Below the pieces are notes generated by a model, which saw only the letters and a list, made by a program, of their open reading frames with translations, was not told the origin of the DNA and made no database searches. From the NCBI RefSeq assembly GCF_022458895.1, contig NZ_JAINFL010000004.1:1035832-1099831 (forward strand): 64,000 nucleotides of DNA, read 5' to 3'. The DNA comes from Roseihalotalea indica (lineage in GTDB: Bacteria > Bacteroidota > Bacteroidia > Cytophagales > Cyclobacteriaceae). Below are positions 26,281 through 34,194 of this stretch, in pieces. The position numbers and the translations under genes were made by a program. The stretch's first letter is position 1. Each line of letters begins with the position of its first letter.

Positions 26281-27165
26281 CTAATCTTTTATCTTTTTAT
26301 AAATTTTCTCTTCGTTATTAACGATAATAAATTTGTTGGCTATTTCACACCAAATAAGTGACTCCTTCGAGCCTACCGCTAAATAGCTATATTTGAACAA
26401 ACTTTCGTGAAGCTTCTTCAATACTCGATTTTGTAGGTTCTGATTGAAATAGATCATTACATTGCGACATAGAATGAGATCAAATTTGTTAAAAACAGTT
26501 CCCTGAACTAAGTCGAAATTCCTAAATGATACTCCGCTGAGCAGTGAAGGATCAATTACCGCCATCCCGTCCTTTTCTTGGTAATAATCTTTTAAAGCCC
26601 CTACTCCTTGATAGCGGATATAGTTTTTTTCATTCAGCTCCATATTTTTTAGCGGAATCTGCCCTTTCTTTGCTTTGGCCAGTATAGGTTTATCAATATC
26701 GGTAGCAATGATATTTACCTTATCTAAAATACCCATTTCTTTGAGAAGTATGGTCATACTTATCACTTCTTCACCAGATGAACATCCAGCATGCCAGATA
26801 CTAAATGTCTCGTGGTTGAGCATAATATTAGGAATAATATGATCTCGCACTTCTCGCCAAAAGGAAGGATCACGGAACATCTCAGTTACATTTACCGTGA
26901 TTTCGGCTAAAAAAGCTTCAAGAAAAATACTATCTCTCTCTAGTTTTGAGATAATTTCACTTACTGAATTAAACTGGAATATATCGATAATCCGCTGTAT
27001 TCGCCTTCTAAATGAAGACATGGCGTAATCTGAAAAATCATATCCATATTTTACTTTGAGGACTTCAGTAATTTTTCGCAAATCAGCGATTTCAACTTCT
27101 ACATTCGTCTTCTTTCCCAACCTAGGTTGATTAGGGCTAAGTATTCCTTTCTGACTTTCGATCAT
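26281..27165 (-). CDS. cheR: CheR-type protein-glutamate methyltransferase
   Basis: A 294-residue S-adenosylmethionine-dependent methyltransferase. The N-terminal helical CheR_N domain includes YDFSDYAMSSFRRRIQRI, and the catalytic domain contains TEMFRDPSFWREV, the SAM-binding motif WHAGCSSGEEV, IIATDIDKPIL and the LILCRNVMIYFN motif. CheR methylates glutamates on receptor coiled coils. It is the first gene of the signalling train. A TATTTTTG (27227-27220, minus strand) matching the Bacteroidota -7 element lies 55 bases upstream, though without a clear -33 partner. Confidence 0.9.
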   Translation of the reverse strand: MIESQKGILSPNQPRLGKKTNVEVEIADLRKITEVLKVKYGYDFSDYAMSSFRRRIQRIIDIFQFNSVSEIISKLERDSIFLEAFLAEITVNVTEMFRDPSFWREVRDHIIPNIMLNHETFSIWHAGCSSGEEVISMTILLKEMGILDKVNIIATDIDKPILAKAKKGQIPLKNMELNEKNYIRYQGVGALKDYYQEKDGMAVIDPSLLSGVSFRNFDLVQGTVFNKFDLILCRNVMIYFNQNLQNRVLKKLHESLFKYSYLAVGSKESLIWCEIANKFIIVNNEEKIYKKIKD

Positions 27166-27450
27166 TGTTGAGTGGCCTGTATTTGAACTTAATTATGCTT
27201 TTCTCAGGTACAATTAGTTCAAAAATAAACCAATTCAGTCTTATTTTGTGAATATCAGGAGCTGCGAGGGAGAGGAAGAGTGTAATAAACGAGAACCGCC
27301 CTTAGAAAAAAGAAAGTTGCAATACAGGGAAAAGACCTTTCAATACAAGGTAAGGGAAAAGTCTAAAAAAATAGTAGACTTAAGCTAAACATTTAAAGAG
27401 AATACCAGAAATAATTAAATTCTTCTAGCAAACAAATTATGCTATATACC

Positions 27451-28737
27451 CTACTGATACCCTCCTACTACTACTTCAAACCAATTTTGCTTGTCAAAAT
27501 ATCGATTTGCCATTTCTAGTAGTTTCTCGCTTTCAATATGATTGATCACTCTGAGATACTCATTATAATAACCATAATCCAAGTTATGTAAATAGATACT
27601 TTTGAATTTTTCTGCTAGAGCAAAAGGAGTATCGATAGAAGTTAGCAATCTTCCAGCCATGTAGTTTTTTACAGTATTTAGCTCAATCTCGCCAATGGTT
27701 CTATTACGCAAAATGGCTAATTCATGGTAAATCTCCGTAAGAGCTTGCTCAGTAAATTCCTTTTTAACGTCCGTACCGATCACCAAATAACCTGCCTCTT
27801 GCAAATTTACAATGCTAGAATAAATCCCATAGGTTAAACCTTTTTCTTCCCGAATATTTTTCATTAGCCGGGAACCAAAATATCCACCTAACACAGTGTT
27901 AAGAATACGAACCGGAATATAATCGGGATGATCTTTAGTGAAAAGAGGAATACCTATTCTTAGAGAAGACTGTAGATTTTCTTTACGTTCGACAAGATGT
28001 TTCTTCTCAGAAGATTGCCGTTCCCAAATATCAGTTTGTTTTTGAGACGCTCTTTTCTCTACAGCCAAGGTGCCAATGTGCTTTTCTAATAATGTAAGAA
28101 CCTCCTCATCTACTTGGCCTGAAACGATGATTTCCCAGTTGGAGGCCATATTCTTTTGGTAAAAAGCTATCAGGTCTTCACGAGATACTTGGCTTACTTG
28201 CTCTTCCGTCAATGTTTTGCCGTAAGGTTGATTATCACCAAATAATACAGAGCGAATTTTTTTTGAAGCAACGATACTTGACTTTTCATTATTTACTCGA
28301 ATCTTCTGAATCTGAATAGCTTTTAATTTATTCAGTTCATCTTCAGGAAATGAAGCCTCAGTAAGCAGTTCGACCAACAAGTTTAATAATGCATCAGTAT
28401 ATTTTTTTAACGTATAAATCTCCAACGACGCGTAATCCAGCCCGGGTGATAGTTGCAGAAAAGCTCCGTATGAATCCACAAAATTGGAAATAGCAAAAGC
28501 GGAGCGTCGCGCAGTCCCTTCAACCAGCATTTTAGTGGCAAAGTAACTGGTTCCTACCTCCGTTTCGTGCTTTACCCCAGCTTGAGGGAATAATATTTCA
28601 ATACCTATAATTGGTTCCTTGCCAGCACGAATGTAATGGACTGGCACTCCATTGGATAAGAAATGAGTTTTGGCCTGAGCCAATTTTACTTCTTCAACTG
28701 CCTGTGAGGGAGGTGGTACAGATCGATCAATTATCAT
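27451..28737 (-). CDS. M16-family protein without the zinc-binding motif
   Basis: A 428-residue insulinase-fold (M16) protein: two M16 halves are visible, the first beginning HFLSNGVPVHYIRAG, the second with the LRIGIPLFTKDHPDYIPVRILNTVLGGYFGSRLMKNIREEKGLTYGIYS block characteristic of the C-terminal half. At the place where active members carry HxxEH the sequence reads FATKMLVEG, so there is no zinc site. Such proteins normally act as the non-catalytic partner of a zinc-bearing M16 subunit, usually encoded next door; no such gene is in this window. No signal peptide is evident, so the product is probably cytoplasmic. It lies 11 bases after the winged-helix-like gene. Confidence 0.83.
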   Translation of the reverse strand: MIIDRSVPPPSQAVEEVKLAQAKTHFLSNGVPVHYIRAGKEPIIGIEILFPQAGVKHETEVGTSYFATKMLVEGTARRSAFAISNFVDSYGAFLQLSPGLDYASLEIYTLKKYTDALLNLLVELLTEASFPEDELNKLKAIQIQKIRVNNEKSSIVASKKIRSVLFGDNQPYGKTLTEEQVSQVSREDLIAFYQKNMASNWEIIVSGQVDEEVLTLLEKHIGTLAVEKRASQKQTDIWERQSSEKKHLVERKENLQSSLRIGIPLFTKDHPDYIPVRILNTVLGGYFGSRLMKNIREEKGLTYGIYSSIVNLQEAGYLVIGTDVKKEFTEQALTEIYHELAILRNRTIGEIELNTVKNYMAGRLLTSIDTPFALAEKFKSIYLHNLDYGYYNEYLRVINHIESEKLLEMANRYFDKQNWFEVVVGGYQ

Positions 28738-28748
28738 TAGGATACAAA

Positions 28749-29003
28749 TTATCTTCCATTATGGGCTAACAACCCTTCTTTGGTGGCTAAATAAAAATAC
28801 TCTTGGTAATGATGGGTAAAATCAACTTCATGTGGTAAGATTTCTTCAGTATGGTCAACATAGCATTTAATCCAATTTTTCTGCAAAAGAGATTGCAGTA
28901 TATTACGTAGCTCTTGCTCTTCCAACTCTAACGTGCTACGTAATTGGTTAAAGGGAGTTACAAAATAAAGTTCATCCATCACGTCGTACTCCAAATCCGT
29001 CAT
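28749..29003 (-). CDS. Small conserved protein, possibly winged-helix
   Basis: About 84 residues beginning MTDLEYDVMDELYFV, which I chose over the longer frame from 29042. Predicted helices (TPFNQLRSTLELEEQELRNILQSLLQKNWIKCYVD) followed by a short strand region and YFYLATKEGLLAHNG suggest a winged-helix-like fold, the last segment resembling the wing. No enzymatic motif. The start overlaps the end of the glycosyltransferase gene by about 30 bases and the M16 gene follows by 11, so the three are translated from one message. Function unknown. Confidence 0.65.
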   Translation of the reverse strand: MTDLEYDVMDELYFVTPFNQLRSTLELEEQELRNILQSLLQKNWIKCYVDHTEEILPHEVDFTHHYQEYFYLATKEGLLAHNGR

Positions 29004-30162
29004 GCTTGGCATATTTTCTGTTTTTCCATGTGTAGCCACCAAAAGTGGCTACAATTCCAATCAGTACAAAGTATGCTGAATAAAGTAATTGCAAGCCGAG
29101 AAAGTTTAGCAAATTCACTTCTTTCTTAAGAAACCTTGATACTGATTTTAAAAAAACATATTCTAATCCTACTTTGAATAGTAATAACCAAACCAGCCAG
29201 TGCCAGATTTTAAGATCTACTATACTAAATATGCTTGTATACAAGAATGCCACATGATACAAAAATACAAGAAATGCAACAACAGCGGTTTGGCCCACAT
29301 GGTGCATTTTCCATTTACCAGCCCATCGTTTACGCTGCTGAAAGAAATCGGCAAATCGACGTTTGGCCTCTGTCTGCACAACCGACAGCGAGCTCTTTAG
29401 AAAATATACCTGGCCTGGAAACCGCTTGTACATGGCATGCAATAGAAATTCATCGTCGCCAGAAGGAATATGCCAGTGCCCTTCGTAACCATTTACAGCA
29501 ATAAATGCTCTCTTGGAAAAAGCAAGATTAGCTCCATTGCAAGTTATGGGGATTTTGCTTTGTATGCCCGCAGCGCCAATCCCAATCAGGCTGGCAAACT
29601 CAAGGGTTTGTAGCCGTTGAAACCAAGTTCTTTCTTGATAAAATGTTACCCCTCCTGCCGCCATTGCCGGGTTTTTTTCTTGAAAAAACTGTATCCAGGT
29701 TGCTAACCAGTTAGGCCCAACCCGGCAATCTCCATCCGTAGTTACAATAATATTTCCTTGAGCGTGCTGAATCCCGGTCCATAGAGCCTTTTTTTTAGGT
29801 GATTTATCTAAAGCACTAGCGTTGCTTCTAAGTAGTCGGATAGAGTAAGAGGCTCTAGCCTGAAATTGTCTGATTAGGGCTACTGTTTCATCCTCAGAAT
29901 CATCGTCCACTACGATAACCTCCCAATTATTGGTAGGAAGAGCAAGGCCGGATATGGTTGTTTGTTGTTGTAAATCCTCTAACAAATGAACAATGTGTCT
30001 TGCCTCATTGCGCACTGGGATAATAACGGTCAATTGAGAAACAGACTCATCATATGAAAAATCTGGGCGAGGCTGAAACACCGGAATTTGCAACCAGTAA
30101 TAATGAAAATATACAATCAGCAGACAGTATAATAATAATAAGCAGGCAAAAATAGCTTCCAT
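28972..30162 (-). CDS. Membrane glycosyltransferase, family 2
   Basis: A 396-residue GT-A fold enzyme with an N-terminal membrane helix (residues about 2-22) and three or four C-terminal helices. Motifs of processive-type GT2 enzymes are complete: VIIPVRNEARHI, the VVDDDSED substrate-binding loop, DGDCRV (DxD, near residue 143), SGDDEF near 236 (catalytic base) and QQRKRWAGKW (QxxRW-like). It transfers a sugar from a nucleotide-sugar to a membrane or polysaccharide acceptor at the cytoplasmic face. Acceptor unknown. It is divergent from ruvC with 83 bases between them. Confidence 0.88.
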   Translation of the reverse strand: MEAIFACLLLLYCLLIVYFHYYWLQIPVFQPRPDFSYDESVSQLTVIIPVRNEARHIVHLLEDLQQQTTISGLALPTNNWEVIVVDDDSEDETVALIRQFQARASYSIRLLRSNASALDKSPKKKALWTGIQHAQGNIIVTTDGDCRVGPNWLATWIQFFQEKNPAMAAGGVTFYQERTWFQRLQTLEFASLIGIGAAGIQSKIPITCNGANLAFSKRAFIAVNGYEGHWHIPSGDDEFLLHAMYKRFPGQVYFLKSSLSVVQTEAKRRFADFFQQRKRWAGKWKMHHVGQTAVVAFLVFLYHVAFLYTSIFSIVDLKIWHWLVWLLLFKVGLEYVFLKSVSRFLKKEVNLLNFLGLQLLYSAYFVLIGIVATFGGYTWKNRKYAKHDGFGVRRDG

Positions 30163-30245
30163 AGAATATGCCCGTAAAGGTATAAAGTTTAGGGAAGTAT
30201 TATCTTCGTTTTTGAAACCCTTGGAGAATCTCTATATTTAATCGC

Positions 30246-30851
30246 ATGATGACCAAACCAACCATCGATCAGCGATCTGAAAGCGAAAAAATCATTCTGG
30301 GTATTGACCCCGGAACGAATGAAATGGGCTATGGCATAATTTGTATCAAAACAAATCCGCCAAAACCCAGTACGCTTACGTTAATGCAATATGGAGTCAT
30401 CCACCTCCGCAAGTATCCTTTATACCAGACGAAGCTCCAAAAAATATTTGACCGCATTGCCGGACTCATTGACGAATACGCTCCCGACGAAGTAGCGTTA
30501 GAAGCTCCCTTTTACAGCAAAAATGTACAGTCCATGTTAAAATTGGGCCGTGCTCAAGGCGTGGCCATGGCTGCAGCCTTAAGTCGTCAGATTCCCGTAA
30601 CAGAGTATGCCCCCCGGAAAATAAAACAATCAGTAACCGGAAATGGAAATGCTTCAAAAGAACAAGTATCAAAGATGCTGGCTAGTTTGCTGAACCTTAA
30701 TAGTGCATTACTTCAGGCAAACCAATTAAATGATGCTACCGATGCGCTGGCCGTCGCGCTATGCCACCACTATCAGAATGCCTCTCCCGTCCGGCATACT
30801 AAAAGCTGGAAAGCCTTTGTGGCAGACCATCCCGACCGCATAAAATCCTGA
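30246..30851 (+). CDS. ruvC: Holliday junction resolvase RuvC
   Basis: A 201-residue RNase H-fold endonuclease that resolves Holliday junctions with RuvAB. The four catalytic acidic residues are in place: D in GIDPGTNEMGYG (residue about 21), E in VALEAPFYSKNVQS, and two aspartates in NDATDALAVALCHH. The KLGRAQGVAMAAAL helix is typical. The N-terminus is about 15 residues longer than E. coli RuvC and the C-terminus has a basic tail. ATGATG allows a start at 30246 or 30249. The DUF3616 gene follows 40 bases downstream in the same direction. Confidence 0.94.
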   Translation: MMTKPTIDQRSESEKIILGIDPGTNEMGYGIICIKTNPPKPSTLTLMQYGVIHLRKYPLYQTKLQKIFDRIAGLIDEYAPDEVALEAPFYSKNVQSMLKLGRAQGVAMAAALSRQIPVTEYAPRKIKQSVTGNGNASKEQVSKMLASLLNLNSALLQANQLNDATDALAVALCHHYQNASPVRHTKSWKAFVADHPDRIKS

Positions 30852-30891
30852 TTTTTAGATTATTACAAATCTATTTTAATTTTTTAGTTTC

Positions 30892-31998
30892 ATGTCCTGT
30901 AAAAAATCGCACCAGCTGCTACTCAAACTTGACGACTCTTTACACTTTACCGAAAAAAAAATACGCGACGAGCTATCTTCTGTCGTACGAACTGGTGAAT
31001 ACCTCTGGCTGGCATTTGACGAGGGACATGGTTTAGAGCGTCTAAAGAGAGTTAAAGATACCTATCAGGGTCATCAGACATTCTCGCTAACCGAGTATAT
31101 GCATTTGCCCGAGGGGAAAGATGAAGTAGATATTGAAGGGTTAGCCTATGACGGCACTTATATTTGGATTGTAGGATCGCATAGCACCAAGCGAGGTAAA
31201 CCAGATGAACGAAAAGATTCTTTGAAGAAAAGAATTAAATGTCTGGCCAAAGTTAAAAACGACCCTAACCGCCATACCCTGGCTCGTATTCCTGTTTTGA
31301 AAGATCCCGAAACCGGTGAATATACATTATATAAGAGTTGCCCTGACCCAAAAAATCCCGGCCAGTTTTTAACTGCGTCTCGGCTAAAAGCTAATAAAAC
31401 ACAAAGCCAGTTGACGAAAGCTCTAAAAAAAGATAAGCACTTTCAGCCCTTTATGGATATTCCGGGAAAAGACAATGGGCTGGATATTGAGGGGATAGCC
31501 GTAATGGGCGAACGTATATTTCTCGGACTTCGCGGTCCGGTATTACGAGGCTGGGCAATTATACTGGAAGTACAGGTAAAGCAAAAAGGAAAAGATACCC
31601 TGAAGCTGAAAAAAATAGGCAAGCATAAGCAGCGTTACCGCAAACATATGGTAAACCTCCACGGCATGGGCATCCGCGAACTAGCTGTGGCTCAAGATGA
31701 TTTGCTGATTTTGGCCGGACCGACGATGGATTGTGACGGTACCATTGCTCTGTACCGCATTCCCGGCGGCTTGCCTGATAAAGTAGAATCTATGCTTTAC
31801 AATGACGAAATTGAGCGCCTGGTTAATGTAACGCTGGGGCACGAAACTGAATATGGGCGAGATAAGGCTGAAGGGTTGACACTCACTGAAGATAATGAGT
31901 TACTGGTGGTGTATGATGCCCCGGCTTCTCACCGACTAAAAGATGAAAGTGATGCCTACGCTGATATATTTACGTACCCGGAAGGTAAAAGTGTATAA
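30892..31998 (+). CDS. DUF3616 protein
   Basis: A 368-residue protein of the DUF3616 family, without a signal peptide. Repeated beta-propeller-like elements are visible: LSSVVRTGEYLWLAFDEG, VDIEGLAYDGTYIWIVGSHSTKRGK, LDIEGIAVMGERIFLGLRGPV, and DKAEGLTLTEDNELLVVYDAP. The recurring D-EG-a acidic motif suggests metal or phosphoester binding similar to phytase-like/esterase-like propellers, but the biochemical role is unknown. A central basic stretch (KHKQRYRKH) is noteworthy. It is flanked at 40 and 3 bases by ruvC and the potassium channel gene, so they probably form one transcript. Confidence 0.8.
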   Translation: MSCKKSHQLLLKLDDSLHFTEKKIRDELSSVVRTGEYLWLAFDEGHGLERLKRVKDTYQGHQTFSLTEYMHLPEGKDEVDIEGLAYDGTYIWIVGSHSTKRGKPDERKDSLKKRIKCLAKVKNDPNRHTLARIPVLKDPETGEYTLYKSCPDPKNPGQFLTASRLKANKTQSQLTKALKKDKHFQPFMDIPGKDNGLDIEGIAVMGERIFLGLRGPVLRGWAIILEVQVKQKGKDTLKLKKIGKHKQRYRKHMVNLHGMGIRELAVAQDDLLILAGPTMDCDGTIALYRIPGGLPDKVESMLYNDEIERLVNVTLGHETEYGRDKAEGLTLTEDNELLVVYDAPASHRLKDESDAYADIFTYPEGKSV

Positions 31999-32001
31999 AT
32001 T

Positions 32002-33087
32002 ATGACCTCCCGGCAGCGCAGAAATATTTATATTATAGGATGCTCTTTGCTGGCATATGTAGCTATTACGTATTTGCTCTATTGGGTTGAGCATGATCAA
32101 GAAGGTACAAATATTACCAAACCAGCTGAGGCATTCTGGTATACGATTGTTACTCTCTCAACAGTAGGGTATGGTGACTACTACCCTACTACCGGAGTAG
32201 GTAAAATAATCGGACTCATTTTCATCATTGGTAGCGTAAGTATCCTGGGTTTTCTGATTAGCCAACTCACTACACAAGTTACTGTATATTTAGAAAAAAA
32301 ACGATTAGGACTCTTGGGAACAAAATTCACAAATCATATTCTGGTTATTGGATGGGACAAATTTGGGAAGCAAGTGGTAGAGGAGGTTGTTCATTCCAGC
32401 CACCAAGTCGCAGTGGTGTGCAATGATAAAAATGAAATTGATCTTATTCACGAAGCGTTTGATACACAGGATGTTTTCGCCCTTTTTACTGATTACAGCA
32501 ACCTGGAAGCACTAGAGAAAGCTAATATCAAAGAAGCTGCCACGGTGTTCATCAATTTTCCTGATGATACCGAGGTACTGATCTATCTGCTAAACCTGAA
32601 GAAATTATATCCGGAACTTAACTATGTGGTGTCCCTCAGCAATCCCAGCCTAAAAGAAACGTTCATGTCGGCCGGAGTACGTTATGTAGTTTCAAAAACG
32701 GAGATTGCCTCGAGGTTAGTAGCTAGTTATACTTTTGAACCAGATGTTGCCCTGATGGCCGAATCGCTTATGACCTCTGCGTTAGAAGGAGAAGATTACG
32801 ATTTGCTGGAGTATCATGTTACTTCTAAAAACCCCTACATCAACCAAGATTACCTAGATGCCTTCGTATCCTTAAAAAAAGAGCATGATTGTGTGCTAGT
32901 AGGCATCAATAAAAAACAGCCTGACGGTAACCGGCTGCTCCATAAGAATCCTTCTGCCGGATTGACTATAGAGAAAGGTGATTACCTGATTCTGATCTGC
33001 ACTGGAAATACTAAAGTAAAAATGCAAAAACTATTCGGCGTTTCCGAAGGGCGACTTCAGGAAAGAAACGTGACGAATAAAATTTAG
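32002..33087 (+). CDS. Two-helix potassium channel with RCK (TrkA-N/TrkA-C) domains
   Basis: A 361-residue inner-membrane channel. Membrane helix 1 (residues about 9-26), a pore loop with the selectivity filter TVGYGD (in TLSTVGYGDYYP, about 52-63) and helix 2 (about 70-92) are followed by a TrkA-N Rossmann domain (ILVIGWDKFGKQVVEE, GxGxxG variant) and a TrkA-C domain to the C-terminus. This MthK/Kch-like layout forms a tetrameric K+ channel gated by a cytoplasmic nucleotide- or ion-binding ring. The first Rossmann glycine motif reads GWDKFG, a departure from GxGxxG. It follows DUF3616 by three bases. Confidence 0.9.
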   Translation: MTSRQRRNIYIIGCSLLAYVAITYLLYWVEHDQEGTNITKPAEAFWYTIVTLSTVGYGDYYPTTGVGKIIGLIFIIGSVSILGFLISQLTTQVTVYLEKKRLGLLGTKFTNHILVIGWDKFGKQVVEEVVHSSHQVAVVCNDKNEIDLIHEAFDTQDVFALFTDYSNLEALEKANIKEAATVFINFPDDTEVLIYLLNLKKLYPELNYVVSLSNPSLKETFMSAGVRYVVSKTEIASRLVASYTFEPDVALMAESLMTSALEGEDYDLLEYHVTSKNPYINQDYLDAFVSLKKEHDCVLVGINKKQPDGNRLLHKNPSAGLTIEKGDYLILICTGNTKVKMQKLFGVSEGRLQERNVTNKI

Positions 33088-33168
33088 TAAACTGAATGGT
33101 CTTTAAGTTAAAAAGAGAGGCTCCCACTGGCACCTCCCCATTGCTCTCCCAATAATCTATACCTGACA

Positions 33169-33540
33169 TTAGTCATTACTTACCATAATAGTATAATGAT
33201 ATCCGGTACTGCCATCTGGATGTTGAGTAACCAAACGATAGAAAGATAGGCCTTTCTCTGGCTCAACATCCACAAACATACCACTGTCCAGATTTTTTTC
33301 ATTACTTACCACCGCAAACTGCATATCAAGCCCAGCTCGCTCCACAAAAACACGAACTCCTTTCTCCACTCTGTTAAATCTCCAACCAAGTGTCACTGCT
33401 CGCTCGCCAACCTCCGCTTGAAACGATTCAAGCATCATGTCATTACTGATTAGTGAAGAAGACAATTGTGCTCCATTTGCCTGAATTACAGAAAGTGATA
33501 CAGCAATTGTAAATATGATAAAGTGCGTAATACGTTTCAT
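33169..33540 (-). CDS. Small secreted protein
   Basis: A 123-residue exported protein: signal peptide MKRITHFIIFTIAVSLSVIQANGA, then a single Ig/fibronectin-III-like beta-sandwich (VGERAVTLGWRFNRVEKGVRVFVERAGLDMQF... ending YRLVTQHPDGSTGYHYTIMV). The pattern of alternating hydrophobic residues with W and Y near strand ends suits FnIII. No catalytic motif; role unknown. It stands alone between the potassium channel and the BlaR1 remnant. Confidence 0.6.
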   Translation of the reverse strand: MKRITHFIIFTIAVSLSVIQANGAQLSSSLISNDMMLESFQAEVGERAVTLGWRFNRVEKGVRVFVERAGLDMQFAVVSNEKNLDSGMFVDVEPEKGLSFYRLVTQHPDGSTGYHYTIMVSND

Positions 33541-33844
33541 AGCTATTTGAATTTTTCGGTTTCAATGCTATGAAATACATAATCTGTTCTCTCTGACTTA
33601 CCCACTCTAACTTATTTCATAATTAACTGATAATCAATCGAATATTTTGTATAGAACAATTTCCAATTTTTATACTGAATTTCAATGTGGGACTTGAGGC
33701 TCAAAAAGTCTAAAAATGGGAATCTATTGCTAACTTAAAAGCGCTATCTGTCCTAATTATCTAAATTCCGAAATAGAATTTTCCTTATAAAACCACTCTT
33801 TTTAACTGAGGCTAAATACTCCTCTGTGTGAGAGATATTTATCG
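33541..33844. other. AT-rich gap without recognised features
   Basis: 304 bases between the small secreted protein and the BlaR1/TonB remnant. I see no open frame with family similarity, no RNA gene, and no strong hairpin with T-run. It probably carries the promoter of the secreted protein and flanking decay of the remnant gene. Confidence 0.6.
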
Positions 33845-34102
33845 CTAATCGCCCAAGCGGAAAGTGATCGGCAGCACCAGCCGGACTTTCACAAATTTTC
33901 CTCTTTGCTCACCCGGATTCCAAGGGATAGACTCTCGAATAACCCTTTCAGCCTCAGCATCGCAGCCAGCCCCAATGCCAGTTCCCAATAAGTACCAGCG
34001 GTTAAACTGATAGGAAGTTTGCGATTGCAGAACGGTCCGATAAAAAAGGCAAAAAATACTCAGGCAAACGCTACACTCGATCAAATAAACAATGATTTCC
34101 AT
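33845..34102 (-). pseudogene. Remnant joining a BlaR1-like N-terminus to a TonB-like C-terminus
   Basis: The open frame of 85 codons joins two unrelated-looking parts. Residues 1-39 (YLIECSVCLSIFCLFYRTVL, SYQFNRWYLLG) match the first membrane helix of the adjacent BlaR1-TonB protein (YLLEFSICWGVFYLFYVTVL, SYQYNRYYLLA). Residues from about 40 on (TGIGAGCDAEAERVIRES to TFRLGD) match the end of a TonB C-terminal domain, with NPGEQRGK closer to the TonB gene at 37.3 kb than to the BlaR1 tail. The metalloprotease core is missing. Either an internal deletion of a paralogue or recombination between neighbours made it. The frame stayed open; function is doubtful. Confidence 0.75.
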
Positions 34103-34194
34103 AAAGATAGCGATGACGCCAGGTTGTTCATTTCAGTAAAATGATCTATGACAGAAGGAGCTTTCCGGTTGCTCCCTCTGCCTGATTTTACTTT

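Noticed and set aside
33088..33168. Possible terminator after the potassium channel gene
   Set aside because: GAGAGG and CCTCCC blocks near 33115-33150 do not form a continuous stem and no T-run follows.
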